From Saprospiraceae bacterium (GTDB lineage: Bacteria > Bacteroidota > Bacteroidia > Chitinophagales > Saprospiraceae): a stretch of DNA of 64,000 bases. The DNA lies in NCBI GenBank assembly GCA_024103005.1, contig JAGFJA010000007.1, positions 62,001 through 126,000 on the forward strand, written 5' to 3'. This document shows, in pieces, positions 8,490 through 16,146 of this stretch (position 1 is its first letter; each line of letters opens with the position of its first letter). The notes beneath the pieces are model-generated. The model had not been told where the DNA came from and made no database searches. It saw only the letters and a program-made list of their open reading frames with translations. Both the position numbers and the translations under genes were made by a program.

Positions 8490-9817
8490 TATTCTGTTTT
8501 ACGCCTCATTTTCTCTAATTGGTCGTGCACTGCAGCAAAGGAAATAGGTTGATCTTCAAAATACTGATTCAGATATGCTTCCTCATCAGGTGTCACTTTC
8601 AGCTGCCAGAGAATGTTTTTAAAATGCATCTTCATGTGTCCTTTCTGAATGCCTGTCGTGATGAGGGAACGCACTGCTGCAAAGTTTTGTGCCAGTCCGG
8701 TAGCTGCAACGATTTGCATCAATTCCTCTGCACCGGGATTGCCCAGTAGTTCGAGGGAGCAGGAAGCCATTGGATGAATTTTAGTCAATCCGCCTATGGT
8801 ACCCAAGGCGAGGGGTATCATCATGCTAAATCTGAAGATGCCTCCTTCGATGGTACAGGTACTCAGGCTCTGATACTGACCTGTCCGGGCTGCATAGGCG
8901 TGACCACAAGCTTCTATTGCTCTGAAGTCATTGCCTGTGGCGAGAACTACGGCGTCTATACCGTTGAATATGCCTTTATTGTGTGTTGTTGCTCTTGCCG
9001 GATCCACTTCAGCTATCCTGACAGCTTTGTAAAATCTGTCTGCGAAGGTTTGCGGATCCATATCCTGAATTTCAGTAAGCCGGCTGACAGGACATTCCAC
9101 AGATGCTTCCACCAGGCATTTGGGTGTATAATTGGAAAGGATGGACATGATGATTTGCAGTGGTTCATCGGATTTTTTATCGAGCTCATTGGCTTCAAAC
9201 CAAGTCTCCATAACGACAGCCGCTTCTTCAAGGATAGAATTGATGAAGTTGGCTCCCATGCTGTTGCATGTTTCAAAGGAGATATTGAGTTTTTTATACC
9301 CCGGCTCTTCCTCCTCCATATCAATAAATTCGATTTGAATGATTCCGCCGCCCCTCTCCTCCATGCGGGCTGTCATCCCGGCACAAGCCTCGCGTATCAA
9401 TGTGTCCAGTTCTGTCAGTCCTGCTGTCAGTAAACTAAAATCTCCTTTCCAGAAAAAATAGACGCTTCCTTCCTTGATGGTCGAGATGACCCTCGTTCTG
9501 AAACCTCCTCTGGCTGACCAATATTTTGCAGCATAGGATGCGGCTGCCACGACGCTGCTTTCTTCGATGACCATAGGAATGGCGTATTCTTTGCCATTGA
9601 TGACAAAATTAGGAGCGACACTGTAGGGTAAAATAAAGTTGGATATGGTGTTTTCACTCAATCCGTCAATGATTTCCTGATCATCCTGATCATTGAGCCA
9701 ATGACGGGTGAGTTCTTTCATTACCTGTTCGGGATTTTTAAAAAAGTTATTGACAATCCACTTAATCTTGCCTGTTTTAGACAACTTTGAAAAACCGCTG
9801 ACCCTCTTGTCTGTCAA
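8489..9817 (-). CDS. mvaA: Hydroxymethylglutaryl-CoA reductase, class II
   Basis: A 442-residue HMG-CoA reductase that makes mevalonate from HMG-CoA. Class II features are the N-terminal RVSGFSKLSK motif, catalytic Glu in AIPMVIEESSVVAAAS (about residues 79-94), Lys in THNKGIFNG, Asp in ATGNDFRAIE and His in KGHMKMHFKN. Although the class II enzymes are often called degradative, the next genes make isoprenoid precursors, so it works in biosynthesis here. The start codon is TTG at 9817: an in-frame TAG lies two codons upstream and the encoded MTDKRVSGFSKLSK matches the family N-terminus. Confidence 0.95.
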   Translation of the reverse strand: MTDKRVSGFSKLSKTGKIKWIVNNFFKNPEQVMKELTRHWLNDQDDQEIIDGLSENTISNFILPYSVAPNFVINGKEYAIPMVIEESSVVAAASYAAKYWSARGGFRTRVISTIKEGSVYFFWKGDFSLLTAGLTELDTLIREACAGMTARMEERGGGIIQIEFIDMEEEEPGYKKLNISFETCNSMGANFINSILEEAAVVMETWFEANELDKKSDEPLQIIMSILSNYTPKCLVEASVECPVSRLTEIQDMDPQTFADRFYKAVRIAEVDPARATTHNKGIFNGIDAVVLATGNDFRAIEACGHAYAARTGQYQSLSTCTIEGGIFRFSMMIPLALGTIGGLTKIHPMASCSLELLGNPGAEELMQIVAATGLAQNFAAVRSLITTGIQKGHMKMHFKNILWQLKVTPDEEAYLNQYFEDQPISFAAVHDQLEKMRRKTE

Positions 9818-9853
9818 TTTCTATGCTTTTATTTTTAAGTTACGAATGGGATA

Positions 9854-10909
9854 TTATGAATGTGTGACAGGATCTGATTTAATACGCAGATAGCTTTGGG
9901 CGAAGAGAAGTCCGTTTTTCTGACTTTCTATATATTGTTCGAGTGCTTCAGTACTGATCTGGGCGTACTTGAGCATGGTACTGGCCTGACCGGCTATGGA
10001 GTCGAAGTGTAATTTTTGTCTCAGATAAAATACATCCAGAAAATTTTTCACTCCTCCCGAAATGATAAATTGTCTGCAAAGCATTTTTTCTCCCAATTCC
10101 TTTCCCTTTCTATTGATAATTTCGACCATGTCTGTGGCAGTGTGCCCGAGCCGTGACAGTGCCATGGACTGTTCCATTTTTAATTGATCAGAACGCATAA
10201 GCTCCAGCTTGGCAAAATTTGTCCCGCCGAAGGCTGCGAACTCAATTCCTTCCAAAGGCAGACGGAGCAACGCTTCCAGGCTTTCCGGTCCCATGCCTTG
10301 GCCGACTTCCTTGACGATAATCTTATAATCTGCCAGGTTTAAGAGGTGTTGGATCGTCCTGATCGGAGGTGCGTGGAAGCGGTCACCTTCCGGTTGAAGC
10401 CATTCCTGCAACGGATTGACATGTATCAACAGACCGTCTGCTTCGAGCTTCGATAGAAGCTGACGTATCATGCCGGTCTTACCTTCATCTATCAGTTGCT
10501 GAACCTGTGCAATGCCGAGGTTGGCGTACAGGAGTGCATCATCGCCGAGGTATTTTCTGACGGCAAAATCCCGGAGATACTCATCGCTGTACAGCAGGGA
10601 ACGGCACGAGCCCAGTCCGATGCCAAAGCCGTATTTACCGGCGACAGTGGCGAGATTACGGTTGATCAATCCGGCTTTTTCCGTACCTCCCGTCATGGAG
10701 GACACCCACAGCGGCAGCTTAAATTCCTTACCGAAAATGGAAACAGGAGGGAGTGTGGAGGAATGGGTGGCCATCATGGGTTCATAATCAAACCGGTCGT
10801 CATTCAGAGCAGCTGAGGTGGCTGACCGAAAGGCCAGATCGATGTGATCCTGCTTGCGTGATGCCGCGTGCAGGTCATCATTGTCCAATACGTCTGAATG
10901 TTGATCCAT
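9854..10909 (-). CDS. fni: Type 2 isopentenyl-diphosphate delta-isomerase
   Basis: A 351-residue FMN-dependent isomerase interconverting IPP and DMAPP, unrelated to the type 1 metal enzyme. Visible family features are RKQDHIDLAFRS near the N-terminus, LPLWVSSMTGG (about residues 65-75), GIGLGSCRSLL, the HVNPLQEWLQPEGD substrate-binding stretch with the conserved Gln, IVKEVGQGM, and FAAFGGTNFAK. It is the first gene of the mevalonate operon, 36 bp before the HMG-CoA reductase start, with a good -7 box just upstream. Confidence 0.95.
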   Translation of the reverse strand: MDQHSDVLDNDDLHAASRKQDHIDLAFRSATSAALNDDRFDYEPMMATHSSTLPPVSIFGKEFKLPLWVSSMTGGTEKAGLINRNLATVAGKYGFGIGLGSCRSLLYSDEYLRDFAVRKYLGDDALLYANLGIAQVQQLIDEGKTGMIRQLLSKLEADGLLIHVNPLQEWLQPEGDRFHAPPIRTIQHLLNLADYKIIVKEVGQGMGPESLEALLRLPLEGIEFAAFGGTNFAKLELMRSDQLKMEQSMALSRLGHTATDMVEIINRKGKELGEKMLCRQFIISGGVKNFLDVFYLRQKLHFDSIAGQASTMLKYAQISTEALEQYIESQKNGLLFAQSYLRIKSDPVTHS

Positions 10910-10932
10910 CTATAGATTAAGAAATAATGGGG

Positions 10933-10940
10933 CAAAGATA
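10933..10940 (-). promoter_or_regulatory. Probable -7 box (TATCTTTG) of the mevalonate operon
   Basis: The reverse strand reads TATCTTTG, a perfect TAnnTTTG match, 23 nt before the idi2 ATG. The predicted leader is short, about 17 nt. No strong -33 element is seen. Confidence 0.45.
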
Positions 10941-11074
10941 GTTAATTATGAAGTTTTGAAGAGTATAAAGGTAAATGTTATAAGCCAAACCGGGTCGGTA
11001 CCTGAAAAGCGTGTGAAAACTATATTTAGGTCTTGAATAAAAAGTAAGGAACCATGAATATTATGTTTTAAATA

Positions 11075-11127
11075 TTTGGTTTGAAATATAAACCAAATTA
11101 TATAATAGAAATATGGATCTCCATATT
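11075..11127. other. Two adjacent palindromes downstream of the XRE regulator
   Basis: TTTGGTTT and AAACCAAA (11075-11082, 11090-11097) form an 8-bp stem with a 7-nt loop. AATATGGA-TC-TCCATATT (11110-11127) is a perfect 8-bp palindrome around a 2-nt centre, and flanking ATAG/CTAT extends it with one bulged base. They lie in the 279-bp gap between idi2 and the regulator. They could end transcription of the regulator gene or bind a protein. No T-run follows, so an ordinary terminator is uncertain. Confidence 0.45.
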
Positions 11128-11188
11128 CTATAAAGACTGAAGAATACGTTAAATTTCCCTACTTTACTTGAGTTCAGTTCAAATTTAA

Positions 11189-11518
11189 TTATTTTTTTAC
11201 CATGTAATTAGCCAATACATCGGTAAGTAATTGTTTTGAAGCTTCATCTAAAGTAATGTTAATATGGATGTGATTTTCACCTGTTACACTATTTGTATTG
11301 TAACTATTTTTTAAATCTAACTTAGGATCTATTAAAATTTCAGGTGGAATTTCAAGTTTTTTTGCAAATGCTTTGATTTCTGAAATCCTCATCTCTCGAT
11401 CACCATTTTCAATCAGATTCAAAGTTCTTACTGAAATTTCGGCAACTTCAGCCAATTCTTCTGATGAAAGATTTTTAACGATTCTAAAGTACTTAAGAAG
11501 TTCTCCACTTTTTGTCAT
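11189..11518 (-). CDS. XRE-family helix-turn-helix regulator
   Basis: A 109-residue DNA-binding protein. An HTH_3-type domain spans about residues 5-62 (LLKYFRIVKNLSSEELAEVA then ISVRTLNLIENG), followed by a short acidic linker and a tail that probably mediates dimer contacts. It is divergent from the three-gene exported-protein locus starting at 11663, 144 bp away, so control of that locus is a reasonable guess. The gene is more AT-rich than the mevalonate genes next to it. There is no toxin partner beside it. Confidence 0.8.
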   Translation of the reverse strand: MTKSGELLKYFRIVKNLSSEELAEVAEISVRTLNLIENGDREMRISEIKAFAKKLEIPPEILIDPKLDLKNSYNTNSVTGENHIHINITLDEASKQLLTDVLANYMVKK

Positions 11519-11621
11519 ATCTGAGTAATTATTATAAGTTCAATGTAAATATATGCGAATAAATACAAAAAACCTACAAATAAACACATATTTTTATTTT
11601 TAATGCATTATGTCTTGATTA

Positions 11622-11629
11622 TAAATTTG
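11622..11629 (+). promoter_or_regulatory. Probable -7 box (TAAATTTG) of the exported-protein locus
   Basis: TAAATTTG matches TAnnTTTG exactly, 33 nt before the ATG at 11663. The predicted leader is about 27 nt. The divergent XRE gene starts about 100 bp to the left, so a regulator site between the two is plausible. Confidence 0.45.
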
Positions 11630-11662
11630 CATTGATTTATTAACAATTAAAATTTTTACATT

Positions 11663-12685
11663 ATGTCAAAACCGATTTTTTTTACTATCGGATTATTAGG
11701 GATATTTTCCTTAATTTCCGGCAATATTTTGGCTCAGACAAATACTTCAGGCGGTGGTACAAATCTCGCTGGAGTGCCAAATTTTGTATCCATTGAAAGC
11801 TCATACGCAAAAAGCACGAACGTTACTTATGCCTTACCTGAAGGAATGGAAGAGGATGATGTTGAATTGTTTGATAGGGTTTATTTAGTTCCTAAATCGG
11901 AACTATGGAAAATGACAGTAGGAATTGACGCCAGTGGAATGAAATATAGAGTGCGACAAAATTTAACGCCACATCCTGAAGAAGCAACTTTGGAATATAA
12001 GATTAGTCATATTGTATCAAATGATACATGTATGGAGTTTTACGATTCCAGAAATATGTTGATACGACACACGTCTTATGTATCTGACACAATGAGAGTA
12101 TTGGATACTTTAAAAGGAGAAGAAGAATCAGACGACTGGGATTTAGTTGAAGTTTTAGGGCCTGGAATTACACGCTATACTACAACTGGTCTGGTTGTAA
12201 CGGAGGATCTTAACACAGGAAATGTAACAAAAATATTTACTGCTGAATCAGGTGAAGTAATCAAATTCTTTGAGAACCGGGCAATTGAAAACGATGAACT
12301 AACGTATTTGAATTATTCCTTAATGGCTATACCTATGAAAGCCCCATCAGGTTTATGTGTTACAAAACTCATTTCTGATAAATATTATGATAGATATAGG
12401 GGGGGTAGTGAGAAGAGAGAGCGAAATGGCCAACAATCTGAAAGGATAGATAATTTATCAATCAATCCAAATCCTGTTATAAACGAATTGAATGTATATG
12501 GTAATTCCTTGACAGAAGGGTCAATGTATGGAATATATAATCTATCAGGAAGAAAAGTATCCGAAGGAAAGATTATGAAGACTGGAAAATGCAGTGTCGA
12601 TGTCCATAACTTACCATCTGGAATCTATATTTTCCAATTAAAATCAAAAGGGAAGCCTCAATCAGAAAAATTTATAAAACTTTAA
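11663..12685 (+). CDS. Secreted protein with type IX sorting domain, function unknown
   Basis: A 340-residue protein with a signal peptide (about residues 1-25, ending near ILAQ) and a C-terminal type A sorting domain (about 265-340) recognisable by LSINPNPVINELNVYG, IYNLSGRKV, NLPSGIYIFQLKS and the basic end KFIKL. Such tails send proteins across the outer membrane through the type IX system. The middle is not recognised; it has no repeats and only two or three cysteines. A Gly-Gly-Gly coded by a run of G at about 12400 precedes the tail linker. It is the first gene of a three-gene, AT-rich set of exported proteins. Confidence 0.8.
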   Translation: MSKPIFFTIGLLGIFSLISGNILAQTNTSGGGTNLAGVPNFVSIESSYAKSTNVTYALPEGMEEDDVELFDRVYLVPKSELWKMTVGIDASGMKYRVRQNLTPHPEEATLEYKISHIVSNDTCMEFYDSRNMLIRHTSYVSDTMRVLDTLKGEEESDDWDLVEVLGPGITRYTTTGLVVTEDLNTGNVTKIFTAESGEVIKFFENRAIENDELTYLNYSLMAIPMKAPSGLCVTKLISDKYYDRYRGGSEKRERNGQQSERIDNLSINPNPVINELNVYGNSLTEGSMYGIYNLSGRKVSEGKIMKTGKCSVDVHNLPSGIYIFQLKSKGKPQSEKFIKL

Positions 12686-12703
12686 TCGATAAAATTTTAA
12701 ATA

Positions 12704-14461
12704 ATGAAAAAATTATTAACTTTAGCATTTATATCTTTTGTATGTTTAATACAATTAAAAGCACAAGTACAAAATTCATGTTTACCGGATACAATGAATA
12801 AAATTATAATTACCCCATTGGACGCAATAAATCAAGAATTGCCCCCATTAGGTCCCCCAACTACACCACCTATTTCACCTGTTAGGGATACATCAGAGTT
12901 CAGGATGGTATTTTGGGTACACGGTATGAATGGAGATGCATCCTCTTGGTCTAAAGCAGCAACAGCGAGTAGTGTGCCAATTGTGAGTGGTCCTATTCCG
13001 GGATTTCCACCAAGAAAGATTTTTTCACGTTTAGTTGATTATTCTAATGTTCAAGTAGATCTTAGTAGTGCAGCACTAGACTTAGATGGGGATTTGATCA
13101 ATAATCCTGATTTGCCTGCAAATTATGACAAAAAAAATAGTTTTATCATTGGACATAGCCAGGGTGGGTTAGTAACAAGGGCTTTGAATTATCAGAAAAT
13201 CTCCCAAGGCTTACCTTTAAAATATGGTGGATTTGTTACTTTTGGTACGCCGCACAGAGGTATTGTTGGGCTTACAGGGAACAATAAAACATTGTCATAT
13301 AAATTTTTTGAATATGCAGCTCTTAGTTTAGCAGCAGGTCCTGCGCAGGTTTTGCAAAGTATTGTGGAGGACTTAAAAAGTAATTTTTTTGTTAAATTAT
13401 TCAAGATTATTCCAGATATAAATATTAATGATAATATCAATGATTTAATTAGAAAAAGTTTGTTTTATAATCCGGTAACAGATCAAAATGGATTTATTCT
13501 CGATCAGATAAGAAAGGAAGTTGAGTCAGGTATAGCAAAAGAAATGGCAGTAGGAAGTTCCTCACTAAATTTGTTGAATGGATTTGACCCTAAGATACCC
13601 AGTGCTGCTTTTTATGCCGTCAAAAAACCATTTATACATCATTATATGGATGGAAGACAAGATTTATTAGTTAAACCATTTTGGGCACTTATGCACTACG
13701 CAATAAATAATCCAAATGAGAATGATTTTTTTAAGGCTAATGATGATTGGATGATGGCTGAAAAAGCAAGAGATGTATATTTAGATTATTATGAAAGAGC
13801 AATGCAATATCAAGAGGTAATTGATGTAATTGATAATAGTAAATGTATTCCGGGAATTTTATTTCCAGGAATATGTGTTTGTGATCATGATACCTATATA
13901 GCTTTACGTAATCTACCTATTTCAAAAAATTGGAGTACTACAAAGCAAGCCCATGTATGCAGAGTAATAAAGAGAAAAAAGGAAATGGCAAAACTTAGTC
14001 TCCTTCGTGATAAATTTTTAGTAGGAAGTAATTGGGTAACAGCAGCTAATGATTTATGGGAGACTGCGATAGGCGGACAAAGCTATATATATACCGGATA
14101 TTGCTACAGGAAGATTTTGGTTGATGATACGATAGTTGAGCAACGCTACCTACCAATTAATGGTATCTGTGGTCAGTCCGATGCTCCTCCTGTACCGGAG
14201 GGTGGAAAAGCCTTAGGAGATTGGAAGAAAGAGAAGGCAGGCATTCTATATAAAGAGCATGATGGCGCTGTCCTGGCTGAAAGCGCCAGAGACCTGCCTT
14301 TTATTACAGATGATATGAAAGATTCATTTAATAATGATCTAGCTCGTATGGAAGGATCCGGACACATGCAGATGCGTAATGATAAAAATACGAAAAATGC
14401 ACTAAACTATATTTTTAATGGCGAAGTGGGAGATTTCTTTAGAACTGAAAAACAAAATTAA
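12704..14461 (+). CDS. Secreted alpha/beta-hydrolase, lipase-like
   Basis: A 585-residue protein with a signal peptide (about residues 1-21, ending KAQ). The hydrolase part has an oxyanion-side motif FWVHGMNGDASSW (His at residue 73) and the nucleophile elbow GHSQGG (Ser152), followed by GGFVTFGTPHRGI, as in lipases and PGAP1-like hydrolases. The acid and His of the triad are not certain. The C-terminal 250 residues are not recognised and contain several cysteines (GICVCDHD, GICGQSD). It starts 18 bp after the T9SS-tailed protein and ends 3 bp before the next gene, so the three are one operon. Substrate unknown. Confidence 0.75.
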   Translation: MKKLLTLAFISFVCLIQLKAQVQNSCLPDTMNKIIITPLDAINQELPPLGPPTTPPISPVRDTSEFRMVFWVHGMNGDASSWSKAATASSVPIVSGPIPGFPPRKIFSRLVDYSNVQVDLSSAALDLDGDLINNPDLPANYDKKNSFIIGHSQGGLVTRALNYQKISQGLPLKYGGFVTFGTPHRGIVGLTGNNKTLSYKFFEYAALSLAAGPAQVLQSIVEDLKSNFFVKLFKIIPDININDNINDLIRKSLFYNPVTDQNGFILDQIRKEVESGIAKEMAVGSSSLNLLNGFDPKIPSAAFYAVKKPFIHHYMDGRQDLLVKPFWALMHYAINNPNENDFFKANDDWMMAEKARDVYLDYYERAMQYQEVIDVIDNSKCIPGILFPGICVCDHDTYIALRNLPISKNWSTTKQAHVCRVIKRKKEMAKLSLLRDKFLVGSNWVTAANDLWETAIGGQSYIYTGYCYRKILVDDTIVEQRYLPINGICGQSDAPPVPEGGKALGDWKKEKAGILYKEHDGAVLAESARDLPFITDDMKDSFNNDLARMEGSGHMQMRNDKNTKNALNYIFNGEVGDFFRTEKQN

Positions 14462-14464
14462 GAT

Positions 14465-15778
14465 ATGAAAATGATGTTCATTTTTGTATTAATGACTTTG
14501 ATGAGCATGGGCTGCACGAAGGAGCCCATGCCATCTCCTTGTAAGTTGCCTGACTGTAGTGATACTACGAAATGGGTCTTCGACCCGCCGGACAGTATGG
14601 GGGTGATGCCTGTGCTATGGTATAAGTTGGCGCATGGACCCGATACATCAGGCAGTTATCAGTGGTGTTTTGCTACTGAAGATGGAGTAGTTCTGGTAAA
14701 TGAATATGAAGAGGATCAAAATGTCCCCTATGTACGCTTCTTAGACAGGGAGACCGGGGAAGAAAAGTGGTACTGGGATGGGATTAAGACAGATTCTTAT
14801 TCTGATATACAATTTCTGCCTGATCGTGAAATTTTGATGGTAAAGGATTGGCGGAAGAATGCAGTCTTGGATGTTCGTACCGGGAAAGAAATGATGAATG
14901 TTTCCTTGCCAAGTGTTCCGGAAATGTTAAATTCACCCCAGGGAAGGATCTTGGGTAATTACTTTTTTACATTCATCATGAGGAGGTGGAACAACTCAAT
15001 AGGGACGACGGATTACTCGTTTGTCATGAGGACGAGGATAGATGATGGACTACACTGGGATACCCTCTATACATTAAATGACTATGAAATATCAGGATAT
15101 ACACCGGACTTTAGCAATGTAGAGCTATGGATGCATCCACAGACAGGCGACAGCATAATTTTAATAAACAATAGATTGTTTCACTGGGAGAACTACCAGA
15201 AAGGAAAGCCGATTAATACCTTAGAGCGAAGTGATGTGATCGCATATAATCTTAGTAAGAGGAAGGTAGAGTGGACGATAGATAGTATATGTAAAGTGTC
15301 ACAATTATATGAGCAGTTTCATATAGTAAAAAATAGCGCTTTTTTTTCATCTAATGATAGAGGAACAGCTGTTATTAATTTGCTAAATGGGAAAATAATA
15401 AAAGAAGATATACCAGCAGGAATTCACTTATTAGATACAGTCAATAATGAGTTAATAGGTAGAGGTGCAGAGAGGATATATCGATTCGATGAGTTTGGCA
15501 ATATCGTCAAGAGCTTTGATTTTCCTGATTATGTTAATCTGAATGGGATGGAATTGTTTGAAGGTTATTTGTATTTTTCATCCTATTATGGTGACTTATA
15601 CGTGGTCAATGCTACCACAGGGAAGATTGTGTTTCAGCACTTTTCCATAGCGATGTTTGTTCCCCAGAGCGTCTTAGGTATGCGGGGGCGTGCTTCTGTG
15701 GATAGAAAGCACCGACTACTGTATTGCAGTGACTTATGGGGGACTTACTGTCTGAAGATACCGGATAAGTGGGAATAG
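14465..15778 (+). CDS. Beta-propeller lipoprotein (PQQ-like repeats)
   Basis: A 437-residue lipoprotein with a lipobox ending at Cys17 (LMSMGC). Repeated blade-like patterns such as VRFLDRETGEEKWYWDG, AVLDVRTGKEMMNV and LYVVNATTGKIVFQHF suggest a PQQ-type or WD-like propeller over most of its length. No quinone-binding or catalytic residues are evident, so a binding or scaffold role is more likely than a dehydrogenase. It is the last gene of the exported-protein operon. GC content rises in this gene relative to the two upstream. Confidence 0.7.
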   Translation: MKMMFIFVLMTLMSMGCTKEPMPSPCKLPDCSDTTKWVFDPPDSMGVMPVLWYKLAHGPDTSGSYQWCFATEDGVVLVNEYEEDQNVPYVRFLDRETGEEKWYWDGIKTDSYSDIQFLPDREILMVKDWRKNAVLDVRTGKEMMNVSLPSVPEMLNSPQGRILGNYFFTFIMRRWNNSIGTTDYSFVMRTRIDDGLHWDTLYTLNDYEISGYTPDFSNVELWMHPQTGDSIILINNRLFHWENYQKGKPINTLERSDVIAYNLSKRKVEWTIDSICKVSQLYEQFHIVKNSAFFSSNDRGTAVINLLNGKIIKEDIPAGIHLLDTVNNELIGRGAERIYRFDEFGNIVKSFDFPDYVNLNGMELFEGYLYFSSYYGDLYVVNATTGKIVFQHFSIAMFVPQSVLGMRGRASVDRKHRLLYCSDLWGTYCLKIPDKWE

Positions 15779-15816
15779 AGAGGCTGTATTACGACATAGA
15801 AGTATAATATTAAAAG

Positions 15817-16101
15817 ACATAGGCACATAGGATACATAGTTTTTTATGGAAGGGTGATGGATAGGGTGTTTTCAGAGCTTTTATCTTGTAACCAAATAAG
15901 GGAATATTTTGAGGGAATCTATGTGTCTATGTTTTCTATGTGATTAAAAAAATAATGAAACCACATAAGCGCATAGAAGACATAGTTTTTTTTATGGAAG
16001 GGTGATAGATAGGGCGTTTTCAGTGTCTTTATCTTTTAACCGGATAAGAGAATATTCTCAGGGAACCTATGTGTCTATGTTTATCTATGTGGTTAAAAAA
16101 A
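15817..16101. repeat. Two tandem copies of a ~148-bp inverted-repeat element
   Basis: Two copies (about 15817-15952 and 15961-16101), offset by 148 bp, fill the space between the lipoprotein gene and the S46 peptidase. Each starts with a run of CACATAG/CATAG words and ends with the reverse complement (CTATGTGTCTATG, then CTATGTG). The inner parts share GGAAGGGTGATnGATAGGG. The ends could fold into a long hairpin in RNA or mark a small non-autonomous mobile element. No reading frame of note lies inside. Confidence 0.7.
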
Positions 16102-16146
16102 CCAGTAAGAATAAAAAGTACCGGAAGATAATATCCGTTCGGATGT

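Noticed and set aside
8774..9433. 219-codon open frame on the plus strand
   Set aside because: Antisense to HMG-CoA reductase, His/Cys-rich and motif-free.
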